Origin: Candidatus Mailhella excrementigallinarum
Lineage (GTDB): Bacteria; Desulfobacterota; Desulfovibrionia; Desulfovibrionales; Desulfovibrionaceae
Assembly: GCA_944324075.1 (NCBI GenBank)
Contig: CALUUZ010000014.1
Span: 1 to 64,000, forward strand
Length of the DNA stretch: 64,000 bases
Reading direction: 5' to 3'
Of this stretch, positions 43,202 to 52,294 are shown one piece after another; the stretch's first letter is position 1, and the number at the start of each line of letters is the position of its first letter. Both the position numbers and the translations under genes were made by a program. Below the pieces are notes generated by a model. It ran no database searches, was not told the origin of the DNA, and worked only from the letters and a program-made list of their open reading frames with translations.

Positions 43202-44518
43202 TCATCCCGCCTCTCTTCCCAGCAGGGCGCGGGCGAAGTCGTGGGCGTCAAAGGGGCGCAGGTCTTCCATCTTTTCGCCAAGCCCGACATAAGTGATGGG
43301 CAGATCGAACCCGGCGGCCACGGCCAGAGCCACGCCCCCCTTGGCCGTACCGTCCAGCTTGGTCAGGATCACTTCATCCACTCCGCTGGTTTCCTTGAAC
43401 ATTTTTGTCTGCTGCAAGGCATTCTGCCCGGTGGTGGCGTCAATGACCAGGATGCTGCGATGCGGCGCTCCGGGGTGCTTTCTGGCAATGACATTACGGA
43501 TCTTGTGCAATTCTTCCATGAGATTGTGCTTGGTGTGCAGACGGCCCGCCGTATCCACGAAGAGCAGATCGTAGCCGCCCGCCACGGCCTTTTCCACGGC
43601 CTCATAGGCCACGGCGGCGGGGTCGGCTCCCGTGCCCTTGGCATGGAAATCCGCGCCCACACGCTCCGCCCACACCTGAAGCTGTTCCACCGCCGCCGCG
43701 CGGAACGTGTCCGCCGCCGCAATCAGCACCCTTTTGCCCTGCATGCGGGCGCGATAGGCCAGCTTGGCGATGGTGGTGGTCTTGCCCACGCCGTTGACTC
43801 CCACCATGAGCACGACTTCCGGCGGGTTCACCGCACTGATCCGGCGCGGAGCCCTGAACAGCCTTTCCACCTCGTCCTGAAGGACAGGCAGGAGTTCCGC
43901 CGGGGAAGACACTCCCTCGGTTCCGGCCCGCTCCCTCAATTTTTTCACCAGATCCAGAGCAGGCTCCGCCCCCATATCGGCCATGATGAACAGCTCTTCC
44001 ATTTCCTCCCAGAACTGCGGGGAAAGGCTGGAATGCCCGGCAAGCAGGGCGTTCAGTCCCTTGCCGAACTGCGCACGGGTACGGGCAAGGCCCTCGTTCA
44101 GCTTGAGGAACAGGCGGTCGCGCTCGTCCTCCTCATCCTCCATGTCCAGCGCCAGCGCCAGGCGATACTGGAGTTCGGAACGAAAGTCCTCCAGATAACG
44201 GTAATCCATGCGCGCGAGCCAGTTCCGGAAGTCGTCGGCAAAGGCCTGCGCCTCCTCGTCCGGCGTTTCCAGAGCCTTGAGCAGGAAGGCGAGCCTCCGC
44301 CACAGCAGATCGCCGGCTTCGCTCACGCCCTGCAGGGCGACATCCAGCCAGGCGGAAAGTTTCGGCTCGGCCCCGCGCAGGGCAAGGACAAGCTCGTCGT
44401 CGCCCATGCTGTCGGCGGCCGCCCCGCCCGCATGCTCCGGCGCGGCGGCGGCCTGCGCGCCGGTCGGCGCGGTGTCGGAAGCCCCGAATATCTTTCTGAC
44501 GGCGGAAAAAAAGCCCAT
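43202..44518 (-). CDS. ftsY: Signal recognition particle receptor FtsY
   Basis: A 438-residue GTPase that docks the SRP-ribosome complex at the membrane. An acidic N-terminal A region (about 20-155) precedes the NG domain. GTPase motifs: GVNGVGKTTT (about 240-249), DTFRAAA, DTAGRLHTKHNLMEEL, TKLDGTAKGG and the closing GLGEKMEDLRPFD. GCAGGAGACTC lies upstream. It is downstream of secF and read in the same direction, with a terminator in between, grouping genes of protein export. Confidence 0.97.
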   Translation of the reverse strand: MGFFSAVRKIFGASDTAPTGAQAAAAPEHAGGAAADSMGDDELVLALRGAEPKLSAWLDVALQGVSEAGDLLWRRLAFLLKALETPDEEAQAFADDFRNWLARMDYRYLEDFRSELQYRLALALDMEDEEDERDRLFLKLNEGLARTRAQFGKGLNALLAGHSSLSPQFWEEMEELFIMADMGAEPALDLVKKLRERAGTEGVSSPAELLPVLQDEVERLFRAPRRISAVNPPEVVLMVGVNGVGKTTTIAKLAYRARMQGKRVLIAAADTFRAAAVEQLQVWAERVGADFHAKGTGADPAAVAYEAVEKAVAGGYDLLFVDTAGRLHTKHNLMEELHKIRNVIARKHPGAPHRSILVIDATTGQNALQQTKMFKETSGVDEVILTKLDGTAKGGVALAVAAGFDLPITYVGLGEKMEDLRPFDAHDFARALLGREAG

Positions 44519-44671
44519 GTGAGTCTCCTGCGCACAAAACGGAATGTGCCTTGTTCATGATATCGCGGCGCCATGCGCGGCGCGTGACGCCATCCTACCC
44601 CGCCCGGCGGAAAATTGCCACAGGGCCGCCGCCCCGGAGTCCGGCTGACTCCGCAGCCGGTTCCATGCAAA

Positions 44672-44693
44672 GGGCCGGGATTGCTCCCGGCCC
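44672..44693 (-). terminator. Terminator between secF and ftsY
   Basis: GGGCCGGGA (44672-44680), a 4-base loop, TCCCGGCCC (44685-44693): a perfect 9-bp stem 29 bp after the secF stop. On the minus strand it is followed by TTTGC, a weak T run. A second hairpin CCGGCTG/CAGCCGG lies at 44641-44660. Confidence 0.6.
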
Positions 44694-44721
44694 CTTGTCG
44701 TTCATGCGGCATGCGCTCCGT

Positions 44722-45858
44722 CTACACGATGCCGTGTTCGCCGGGGCGCTCGTAGTCGTCGTTTCTCTTCTGCGCCGAGCAGTACATGTCCACGCTGCCG
44801 AAGGCGCGCAGCACGGGGCTTGCCACATAGACGGAAGAGAAGGTGCCGAACAGGATGCCCAGCAGCAGCGTCAGGGAGAAATCGTGGATCACGCTGCCGC
44901 CCAGCACATACAGGCTGATGCAGGTCACCAGGGTCGTGCCCGATGTCAGGATGGTGCGGGCCAGCGTCTGGTTGAGGCTGCGGTTGATAATCTGATCCAT
45001 GGTCGGCCTGGGCCCGCCTTCAGGAATGGCCTTCAGGTTTTCACGGATGCGGTCGTACACGATGATGGTGTCATTGAGCGAATACCCCACCAGCGTCAGC
45101 AGCGCGGCGATGATGTTGAGGTCGATTTCCCGCCCCAGCACCATGAGCAGCCCCAGCGTGGTGAACACGTCGTGCAGCAGGGAGATGATGGCCCCGAGAG
45201 CGAAGTTCAGCTTGAACTTCCAGGTCAGGTATACGGTAATGGCCATGGCCACGGCCACGCCCCACAGGCGGTTGTAGCCCGTCCAGCCGATCAGTTCGGC
45301 CAGCCAGCCCGCGCCGTAGACCACGCCCCACATCAGCACGGCCATGGCCCCGGCCAGCATCCAGCTGTGTTCAAAACGGCCGGAAATATATACCGTGATC
45401 AGCAGCACCGAATAGAACAGGGCTTCCACGGCCATGTTGCGCAGTTCTCCCCCCACCTTGGGGCCGACCATCTCCAGCCGCTCGATGCCGGCAGGATTGT
45501 CCGGCATGCTCAGCCTGAGCGCCTCGTTCACGTCGTTGCGCAGGTTTTCCGTCGCACCTTCCTTGTTCACGGAAAAGCGCAGCAGGTAATTGCGGGAGTC
45601 ATCGCCCACCTGCTGCACGGTCAGGCCCGGCATGTCGATATCCGCCACGGCCTTTTTGACCGCCTCGTCCTCCACGGGCCGGGTAAACTGGATCTGCACC
45701 ATCACGCCGCCCGCGAAGTCCACGCCGTAACGCAGGCCGCCGTTCATGAAGATGGCCACCAGTCCGAGCAGGATGACCACCGCGGAAAAGGCGTAGGCGT
45801 AGCGCCGCACGCCCACGAAATCAATGTGTGTCGTATGTTTCAGAATAGCGAGAGCCAT
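44722..45858 (-). CDS. secF: Protein translocase subunit SecF
   Basis: A 378-residue inner-membrane protein of six membrane segments that works with SecD to pull exported proteins across the membrane using the proton-motive force. Features: first membrane helix (YAFSAVVILLGLVAIFM), the GVDFAGGVMVQIQF motif, a periplasmic domain and the DTIIVYDRIREN block in the fourth helix region. The C-terminal tail is charged and short. It starts 10 bp after the secD stop with GGAG in the gap. Confidence 0.97.
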   Translation of the reverse strand: MALAILKHTTHIDFVGVRRYAYAFSAVVILLGLVAIFMNGGLRYGVDFAGGVMVQIQFTRPVEDEAVKKAVADIDMPGLTVQQVGDDSRNYLLRFSVNKEGATENLRNDVNEALRLSMPDNPAGIERLEMVGPKVGGELRNMAVEALFYSVLLITVYISGRFEHSWMLAGAMAVLMWGVVYGAGWLAELIGWTGYNRLWGVAVAMAITVYLTWKFKLNFALGAIISLLHDVFTTLGLLMVLGREIDLNIIAALLTLVGYSLNDTIIVYDRIRENLKAIPEGGPRPTMDQIINRSLNQTLARTILTSGTTLVTCISLYVLGGSVIHDFSLTLLLGILFGTFSSVYVASPVLRAFGSVDMYCSAQKRNDDYERPGEHGIV

Positions 45859-45868
45859 GGGTACTCCG

Positions 45869-47443
45869 TTACACGCTGATGCGTTTGCCGCCGTTGCGCT
45901 GGATCCAGAACTCGAACACGGCGCGGGAGACGAAAATGGCGGTGAACATGGAAGCCACGATGCCGAGGGAAAGCGTCACGGCGAAGCCGCGGATAGGCCC
46001 GGTGCCGAACTGGTACAGAATGGCCGCCGCGATGATCGTGGTGAGGTTGGAGTCGGTGATCGAGATGCTGGCCCTGCTGAAGCCGGCCTCCACGGCGTCC
46101 CGCGGGCTGAGGCCGAGTTTGAGTTCTTCCCGGATGCGCTCGTAGATAAGCACGTTGGCGTCGACGGCCATGCCGATGGTCAGCACGATGCCCGCGATGC
46201 CCGGCAGGGTCAGGGTCGCGCCGAAGGCGGTCATCCCCGCCATGAGCAGGGTCATGGTGAAGCAGAGCATGATGTCGGCAATCAGGCCGGACATGGCGTA
46301 ATACAGCGGCATGATGATCACCACGGCCAGCGCGCCCACCAGGGCGGCGAGAATGCCGCTTTCAATGGACTCCTGCCCCAGGGAGGGGCCGACGGTGCGC
46401 TCTTCCAGCACGGTGACCGGCGCGGGCAGGGAACCGGCCCGCAGCACCACGGCCAGATCCTGCGCTTCGGCCAGGGTGAACCTGCCGGTAATCACGGCCT
46501 TGCCGCCGGAAATGCGGCTCTGGATGACCGGCGCGGAATAGACCTTGCCGTCCAGGACGATGGCCATGCGGCGGCCGAGGTTCTCCCCGGTGATGCGCTC
46601 GAAGATGCCGCCGCCGCGCGAATTGAATTCCAGGGCGACATGGATCTGCCCGTTCTGGTCATACTGGGGGCGGGCATTGGTGATGGTCTCCCCGCTCATG
46701 AGCGGCTGCGAGTCAAGCACCAGCGTGCTGCCGCCCGTGCCGTCCTTCTCCACATAGGGGAAAAGCGCCGTGCCGGGGGGCAGCATCAGGCCGGACGGAT
46801 CGACATCGTCCCGCACCAGATGAAATTCCAGATGGGCAGTCTGCCCGACAATCTGAATGGCGCGCTCGGGGTCGGTCAGGCCGGGAAGCTGCACCTGCAC
46901 CTGATTGTCCGACTGCTTGCGGATATCGGGTTCGGCCACGCCGAACTGGTCGATACGGTTGCGGATGGTGCGCACCACCTGATCCAGAGTCATGTCCTCG
47001 GCCTGTCTGCGCGCCTGGGGCGAAAGCCCGATGGCGTAGACCCGGCCAAGACTGCCGGATGAAGAGGATTCCACGGCGAGATCGGGGTAGTACGCGCGCA
47101 GCATGTCCTCAAAGGCGCCGGCCTGTTCCGGCTTGGGAAGCACCACTTCCAGCAGCCCTTCCGCATCAAGGCGCGGCTTGAGCATGCTGATCCTGTCCTC
47201 CAGGGCGCGCTCGCGCATGTCCTGCCCGGACGATACCAGATTGTTCTGGATGGCTTTTTCCACATCCACGCCAAGGGTCAGATTCATTCCGCCCTTGAGA
47301 TCCAGACCGAGATTGATGCGCGCCTGCGGGAAGAAGCGCGCCAGGGCGGTCTGTCCCACCTGCGGCAGATTGGGCAGGGCATACCACAGCGCGGCCAGAA
47401 ACACGACAAGAGAGAAGGCGAGGCGCCAACGCACAGCTTTCAT
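45869..47443 (-). CDS. secD: Protein translocase subunit SecD
   Basis: A 524-residue partner of SecF with six membrane segments and a large periplasmic domain. Features: GLDLKGGMNLTLGVDV, FGVAEPDIRKQSDNQVQVQL, and the second-half blocks GPSLGQESIESG, ANVLIYERIREEL and TGPIRGFAVTLSLGI (the latter two conserved in SecD). The start has TAAAGGAATTTTTTA, similar to the R1 leader. yajC, normally its direct upstream neighbour, is 475 bp away, with two R2 repeats between. Confidence 0.97.
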   Translation of the reverse strand: MKAVRWRLAFSLVVFLAALWYALPNLPQVGQTALARFFPQARINLGLDLKGGMNLTLGVDVEKAIQNNLVSSGQDMRERALEDRISMLKPRLDAEGLLEVVLPKPEQAGAFEDMLRAYYPDLAVESSSSGSLGRVYAIGLSPQARRQAEDMTLDQVVRTIRNRIDQFGVAEPDIRKQSDNQVQVQLPGLTDPERAIQIVGQTAHLEFHLVRDDVDPSGLMLPPGTALFPYVEKDGTGGSTLVLDSQPLMSGETITNARPQYDQNGQIHVALEFNSRGGGIFERITGENLGRRMAIVLDGKVYSAPVIQSRISGGKAVITGRFTLAEAQDLAVVLRAGSLPAPVTVLEERTVGPSLGQESIESGILAALVGALAVVIIMPLYYAMSGLIADIMLCFTMTLLMAGMTAFGATLTLPGIAGIVLTIGMAVDANVLIYERIREELKLGLSPRDAVEAGFSRASISITDSNLTTIIAAAILYQFGTGPIRGFAVTLSLGIVASMFTAIFVSRAVFEFWIQRNGGKRISV

Positions 47444-47476
47444 TAAAAAATTCCTTTACAGTATGAGAGCATCCTT

Positions 47477-47628
47477 GTGATTGAACGTGCCTGCGGGCCG
47501 GCCCCATGTTCCGGCACACAGGCGTCACGCTCCCGCGGAGCGTGACGCCGCAGGCGGGCTGCGGCTGCTCCGGCGTCGCTGCGGAGCCTCGCTCCGCCCG
47601 GCTCCGGGAGCGTCTTCAAAACAAAAAC
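47477..47628 (+). repeat. R2 repeat, variant
   Basis: GATTGAACGTGCCTGCGGGCC left part, TGTTCCGGCACACAGG, a strong GAGCGTGAC...GTCACGCTC-type stem (CGTCACGCTCCCGCGGAGCGTGACG) and CTCCGGGAGCG. It lies between secD and yajC. Confidence 0.6.
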
Positions 47629-47734
47629 GCCCTGAAACGGTTTCCCGCTCTCCGGAGACCTCCCGACGCGCGCCCCGGACACGGGCGGCCCTCCCCTGAG
47701 AACGGCCTGCCTGATTCCGCCGGAGCCCCGGAAC

Positions 47735-47921
47735 ATCTTCAAGGTAAAAATGCACCCGGAGCCGGACGGAACGAGGCTCGTTTCCGCCCCCCTGCGCGCA
47801 GGGCGTTCCACACCGGCGGTCGGACGCCGCGGGCTGAGCGCGGCTGCTCCGGCGTCGGGCATGAAACCTGCAAGGCGGAAAGGAGTCCTGTTCGGCAGAT
47901 ATTGAATCGAAAAACGCTCTA
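47735..47921 (-). repeat. R2 repeat, inverted
   Basis: CATCTTCAAGGTAAAAATGC, a CCGGAGCCGGACGGAACGAGGC block, GAGCGCGGCTGCTCCGG and the edge GAATCGAAAAACGCTCTA, whose last three bases are the complement of the yajC stop TAG. Confidence 0.6.
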
Positions 47922-48284
47922 CTTGCTGTTTTCGGAGCCGGATTCGATCTTGTTCAGTTCCTTGGGGTCATAGGTGCCGGTGATGTAGCCGCGCGGCACG
48001 CGGACCTTGCTGTCCCCGAGATCAATGGTGAAAATATTGTTTTCCACTTCCAGAATGCGGCCCAGCAGGCCGCCGGAAGTGATGACGTAATCGCCCTTCT
48101 GCAGGGCGTCCAGCATGGCGCGGTGCTGCTTGGCGCGCTTCTGCTGCGGCCGGATCAGCAGGAAGTAGAACACCGCGAACATGAGAACGAGGGGCATGAG
48201 CATGCCCAGGATGCCGCCGGTGGGGTCCCCGGCGGCCCCGCCCGCGGGAGCGCCCGCGGCGGCATGAGCGAGAGAAACGAACAT
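47919..48284 (-). CDS. yajC: Preprotein translocase accessory subunit YajC
   Basis: A 121-residue protein with one membrane helix (about 27-45, [18 protein letters not shown]) and a cytoplasmic domain with the YajC motif [31 protein letters not shown] (read in two parts around 48-76). It binds SecDF. Its N-terminus is Ala/Gly-rich ([15 protein letters not shown]). First gene of the leftward yajC-secD-secF-ftsY set. The divergent argB starts 171 bp away, so both promoters lie in 48285-48455, which also holds a CCCGGATC/GATCCGGG hairpin. Confidence 0.96.
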   Translation of the reverse strand: MFVSLAHAAAGAPAGGAAGDPTGGILGMLMPLVLMFAVFYFLLIRPQQKRAKQHRAMLDALQKGDYVITSGGLLGRILEVENNIFTIDLGDSKVRVPRGYITGTYDPKELNKIESGSENSK

Positions 48285-48455
48285 GTTTGCTCCGATGAGA
48301 GGGTTATGGAGTTGAATGACCCCGGATCAGATCCGGGAAGCCTCCTTGCGGGCGGATATCCAAAGCGCCCGCGAAGCGCGCGCTTGCGCGCGGACTCGTT
48401 GTTAATTACCTTGTCGGGGCTGATTAGGCAACGTCTTTATGCAAGGAGCCGCATC

Positions 48456-49391
48456 ATGCCGACCGGAGCGAAGGACAGCGTCCCCCAGAGGGACAGGGCA
48501 AGGGAACAGGCGCAGATCCAGTCCAGGGTTCTCATCGAGAGCCTGCCCTATCTGCGGCGCTATCAGGATCAGATCATCGTCATCAAGTACGGCGGCCACG
48601 CCATGACCGACGAATCCCTCAAGCAGGCCTTCGCCCTCAATGTGGCGCTGCTCAGGCTGGTGGGCATCCATCCGGTCATCGTCCACGGCGGCGGCCCCCA
48701 GATCAACGCCATGCTGGGCAGGCTGGAAATCAGGGCGGAATTCCGCCAGGGTCAGCGCGTCACCGACGACGCCACCATGAACGTGGTGGAAATGGTGCTG
48801 GTCGGCTCGGTAAACAAGGATATCGTCAGCCGGCTGAACCGCGCGGGAGCCCGCGCCGTGGGACTGTCCGGCAAGGACGGCATGCTGCTGGAGGCCCGCA
48901 AGCGCGAACTGGTGGTGAGGCGCGCGGACGAAGGCGAGGACGCTCCGCCGGAAATCATCGATCTCGGCAATGTGGGGCAGGTGACGCGGGTGAACACGGC
49001 GCTCATCCATTCCCTGATCCGTGACGGATTCGTGCCCGTCATTGCCCCGGTGGGGGTGGACGGCGAAGGCCGCACCTACAACATCAACGCCGACGCCGTG
49101 GCCGGGGCCGTGGCCGGAGCCCTGCGCGCAAAACGCCTGCTCATGCTCACCGACGTGGCCGGTCTGATGGACAGAACCGGCGAACTCATCACCGATCTCA
49201 CCGCCGCCCGGGCCAAAGCCCTGCAGGGCGACGGCACCATCAGCGGCGGCATGATTCCCAAGGTGGAATGCTGTCTGTCCGCGCTGGCCGATGGGGTGGA
49301 CATGGTCACCATCGTGGACGGACGGGTGGAGAACTGCATCCTGCTGGAACTGCTGACCGACCGGGGCATCGGCACCGCCCTTACCCTCTAG
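48456..49391 (+). CDS. argB: Acetylglutamate kinase
   Basis: A 311-residue amino-acid-kinase-family enzyme that phosphorylates N-acetylglutamate, step two of arginine synthesis. Signatures: VIKYGGHAM (about 44-52), [52 protein letters not shown] and [14 protein letters not shown]. The N-terminal helix region ([15 protein letters not shown]) is of the arginine-sensitive hexameric type, so feedback inhibition by arginine is likely. AAGGAG precedes the ATG. It stands alone; the TAG stop is the first three bases of an R2 edge. Confidence 0.97.
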   Translation: MPTGAKDSVPQRDRAREQAQIQSRVLIESLPYLRRYQDQIIVIKYGGHAMTDESLKQAFALNVALLRLVGIHPVIVHGGGPQINAMLGRLEIRAEFRQGQRVTDDATMNVVEMVLVGSVNKDIVSRLNRAGARAVGLSGKDGMLLEARKRELVVRRADEGEDAPPEIIDLGNVGQVTRVNTALIHSLIRDGFVPVIAPVGVDGEGRTYNINADAVAGAVAGALRAKRLLMLTDVAGLMDRTGELITDLTAARAKALQGDGTISGGMIPKVECCLSALADGVDMVTIVDGRVENCILLELLTDRGIGTALTL

Positions 49392-49571
49392 AGCGTTCTG
49401 TTCCCGAAAATATCTGCGTGCCGGGACCCTGCATTCCGGCACGCAGGTTTCACGCCTCCATCGGAGCCTGACGCCGCAAGTCAATTGCGGCTGCCCCGGA
49501 GGAGGGAGGCGTCGCGGCTTCAGCCTCGCCCCGCTCGACCGAAGCGGAGCATTTCATGAGCGAAATGCTCT
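49391..49571 (+). repeat. R2 repeat
   Basis: AGAGCGTTCTGTTCCCG edge, the stem GCGTGCCGG/CCGGCACGC in place of the usual GGCCGG/CCGGCC (bases changed, pairing kept), GCCGCAAGTCAATTGCGGC, and GAGCATTTC/GAAATGCTC at the right edge. Confidence 0.8.
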
Positions 49572-49586
49572 CGAGCGTTCTGCCGG

Positions 49587-49655
49587 GACTCTGTTCAGGT
49601 TTGCGGCTGACAGAGGGAATCATGCTCCCCTGCCCGCCGGAGGCGCGGGCTGTCT
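49587..49655 (+). repeat. R3 end fragment inside the GT39 gene terminus
   Basis: GACTCTGTTCAGGTTTGCGG matches the R3 end at 41909, followed by CATGCTCCCCTGCCCGCC and GGAGGCGCGGG, as in R3 at 41938-41960. The other end is missing. It lies just right of another short R2 edge (49573-49586). Confidence 0.65.
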
Positions 49656-51188
49656 TCTTTCAAGAAGGAACAGGGTAAGGTATTTGTTGTCCGTCGTCTG
49701 AACCAGAATCCGCTCAAGTATGCCGAACTCCCCGCCCTCCCGCAGAAAGCCCGGGGGCGTGGTGTCCGTGTCCACCAGGACAAAGCGCTGTTCCGGGATG
49801 TCGGACGGAGCGGACACGCATGTGATGTCCCTGCCGACCTCCCACTCCTCCACGGGGCTGATTCCGTCCAGGGAGTAAAACGGCAGACCGGCCATCTGCG
49901 GCAGACGATGCAGTTCCTCCAGCGAACAGGTGGGAGCAATGCTCTGAACCACCGGGCGCGCGGACCCCATGCGGAAGGCGGCGAACACCGCGCAGAAGAG
50001 CAGCAGGCAGGTGACGGGCACAACCCGCTCCGGGCGCTTCAGGCCATACCGGCCGATGAGCAGGGCCAGAAGCGCGAACAGCAGCGCGTAGGCCAGAAAT
50101 GTCTGATGGCTGTATGCGATGAAGCCGCAGATGCCCGCGGCGGCCAGCGTCCCCGCTCCGATATGCACCCTGACGATGTTCCGCTCAAGCCGCGTCAGGC
50201 TCCCCTCTTTCAGCCCGCGGACCCAGTACCGGAGCACCACGGCGGTCTGCAGCGCATAGGGGACAAGGGCGGGCATCATGTAGCGCTCCTTCTTCTCCGG
50301 CACAAGGGAGAGGAGCAGCAGGGAAAGTCCGAACCAGCACAGCAGAAACTTGTGGTTCGCCCACTCGTCCGCTTCTTCTCCCCTGCTGATCCGGCGTCCG
50401 CCCAGTCCGGCCAGAGCGGGAAGCGCCCACGCCCCGGCAAAGGCGGGAAAGGAAAGATAGAACCAGAACGGCGCGGTATGCCTGTTCGACCACGCGCTGA
50501 CTTCCCCGCGGGCCACGACTTCCGCCACATGGGGAACCGCCAGCCAGACATACAGATACCAGAGCGAGCCGAGCAGCCCGCCGCCGATCAGGATGAACGC
50601 CAGCCGCCTCCACGGAACGGCTCTCCTGAACAGGAGGGAAGCCAGCAGAAAGGGCAGCAGCATGGTATACAACTGCACCGGCCCCTTGCTGAGAATGGAG
50701 GCCGCCATGCACAGCGTCCCCGCGGCGAGCCAGCCCCTTCCCGTCTGCAGCATGGCCGCAAGGCTTCCGGTCATGAACACCACGGAATAGATATCCCACG
50801 AGTTGGCCGTGCCCAGCTTGATGGTCATCAGCATGGAGGCGCTCACAAGCCCCGCGTAGAAATTCGCCCTGCTTTCCCCGCACAGCAGCCGGTGCAGATC
50901 AAAACAGAACACACCCAGCAGCGCCGTCACCAGAATGACCGGAATATGCAGGGCCAGCGGGGAAGGATCGGAATCCAGCAGAAAAACCGGAACTGTCAGC
51001 CATACCGGCAGGGGCGGCTTGTTCAGGCGGATTTCGGTGTACAGGTGGGGAATCAGCCAGTCGCCGTCCAGCGCCATGCTCTGCGCCGAAATCAGGTTCC
51101 GCGCCTCCATGATGCCTGTGCCGAAAACATGCACAAGAGGAACAAGGACAAGCAGGGAAAACAGAAACAGGGCCATGCGTTGCTTCAT
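49620..51188 (-). CDS. GT39-family membrane glycosyltransferase (ArnT/RgtA-like)
   Basis: A 522-residue inner-membrane protein with about ten to twelve hydrophobic segments, of the family that moves sugars from polyprenyl phosphate to lipid A, LPS core or proteins in the periplasm. The first loop has the acidic pair of the family near EARNLISAQ and DGDWLIPHLYTEIRLNKPPLPVW (LNKPPLPVW is typical). A C-terminal soluble domain of about 130 residues follows. The start MKQRM has AAAGGA in front. The last nine residues (PAPPAGRGA) and stop come from an R3 fragment. Donor is probably made by the GT2 and ugd products nearby. Confidence 0.87.
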   Translation of the reverse strand: MKQRMALFLFSLLVLVPLVHVFGTGIMEARNLISAQSMALDGDWLIPHLYTEIRLNKPPLPVWLTVPVFLLDSDPSPLALHIPVILVTALLGVFCFDLHRLLCGESRANFYAGLVSASMLMTIKLGTANSWDIYSVVFMTGSLAAMLQTGRGWLAAGTLCMAASILSKGPVQLYTMLLPFLLASLLFRRAVPWRRLAFILIGGGLLGSLWYLYVWLAVPHVAEVVARGEVSAWSNRHTAPFWFYLSFPAFAGAWALPALAGLGGRRISRGEEADEWANHKFLLCWFGLSLLLLSLVPEKKERYMMPALVPYALQTAVVLRYWVRGLKEGSLTRLERNIVRVHIGAGTLAAAGICGFIAYSHQTFLAYALLFALLALLIGRYGLKRPERVVPVTCLLLFCAVFAAFRMGSARPVVQSIAPTCSLEELHRLPQMAGLPFYSLDGISPVEEWEVGRDITCVSAPSDIPEQRFVLVDTDTTPPGFLREGGEFGILERILVQTTDNKYLTLFLLERRQPAPPAGRGA

Positions 51189-51199
51189 CAGACATTCCT

Positions 51200-51370
51200 T
51201 TGGAGCATTCTGCCGTTGAACGTATCTTCCAGCCGGAAACACGCCGCAATTCACGGCGGCACCGGGCAGCAGGGACATCGCGGCGCCTTCGGCCGTCCGG
51301 GCGAAGCGGGCCGCGGAGGGGAAGAGCGGAGAAAGGTCCTGCTCCGCGGAGCGTTCCGCCATTGAAACGC
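51200..51370 (+). repeat. R2 repeat, upstream of GT39
   Basis: GGAGCATTCTGCCGTTGAACG edge, a partly deleted first hairpin, ACGCCGCAATTCACGGCGGC and a right part GGAGCGTTCCGCCATTGAAACGCC. One of two R2 copies in a row. Confidence 0.6.
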
Positions 51371-51399
51371 CCTGCGGTCCGAAACCTTCCCTTTCAGGG

Positions 51400-51561
51400 C
51401 GCATTGCATTTGAAAACATCTGCCGGCCGGAACCCCATGTTCTGACCCGCAGGTTTCACGCCGCCGCCGGAGCTGTGCGCCGCAGATCAGTTGCGTCTGC
51501 TCCGGCGGCGCGGAGTCTCGCCCTGCTCGACTGAGGCCGGGCATTTCAATGGCGGAACGCC
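51400..51561 (+). repeat. R2 repeat, second of a pair
   Basis: GGCGCATTGCATTTGAAAAC edge; CGCCGCCGGAGC (51462-51473) pairs over 12 bp with GCTCCGGCGGCG (51499-51510); right edge GGGCATTTCAATGGCGGAACGCCC, followed by the TAG stop (complement CTA) of the LAB_N gene. Confidence 0.8.
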
Positions 51562-52194
51562 CTATGCCCGGCGCGAACTCCGCAGGCCGATGCGTATGTT
51601 GCGGGCGTAGGCGATCAGGCCCAGGCTCTGCCCGAGAATCAGAACGATATCCAGACGCAGCATCCCGTAGATGCAGATAAGGACGGAGCCGGAAAAACTG
51701 ATGAGCCAGAACCCCATGGGCAGCACGGAAACGCCGTGCCGCGCGGAATACCACCACTGGTACACGAAGCGCAGCGTGAACAGGGCCTGACTGGCGCAGC
51801 CGAACGCCAGCATCGGCAGGGGAATGTCCGGATTGCGGAAGAACATTCCCGCCAGATCCGCGCCGCCGCTCACCACGGCAGCCGCTGCCGCCGGAGGCGA
51901 AAGCAGCAGCAGGAGCCTGAACGCCGGGTGAACCTTCCGCCACAGACCGTTGGCCTTCAGATTCCAGAGATAGATGTAATAGGAAAGGAACTGTCCGAGA
52001 ATGATGGCGAAATCATTGCGCAGCCAGCCGTACAGCAGAAGCAGGCAGGACCCGCACAGGCTGAACACCCAGAACAGGGAGGGCGAAACGATTTTCCTCG
52101 CCCGCTCGGTCTTCACCCACTGGTGAAGCATGCGGAGGGAAAAAAAGCCCTGTGCCAGCAGCCCGACGCCGGTCGTCAAAAGATATTCCTTCAT
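51562..52194 (-). CDS. LAB_N-domain membrane protein (lipid-A-disaccharide synthase N-terminal-like)
   Basis: A 210-residue membrane protein with two LAB_N repeats: the pair QGFFSLRMLHQWVKTERARK and SQALFTLRFVYQWWYSARHG (20 residues each) are followed by similar stretches ending in an INDFAIILGQ / LDIVLILGQ helix. About six membrane segments. Such proteins sit with GT2 and GT39 genes in lipid A modification loci and may flip the polyprenyl-linked sugar; that role is inference. It has the same direction as GT2 (100 bp upstream) and GT39. Confidence 0.85.
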   Translation of the reverse strand: MKEYLLTTGVGLLAQGFFSLRMLHQWVKTERARKIVSPSLFWVFSLCGSCLLLLYGWLRNDFAIILGQFLSYYIYLWNLKANGLWRKVHPAFRLLLLLSPPAAAAAVVSGGADLAGMFFRNPDIPLPMLAFGCASQALFTLRFVYQWWYSARHGVSVLPMGFWLISFSGSVLICIYGMLRLDIVLILGQSLGLIAYARNIRIGLRSSRRA

Positions 52195-52294
52195 GTCTCA
52201 GTCCACCCTCCCGGCTCCTGTTTTCCGGCCCTCCGCCGGGGTGCGGAAGCCGCGCCGCCCCTCCCGGAAGATGCCGGAAAAGGCCGCCCTTCCG

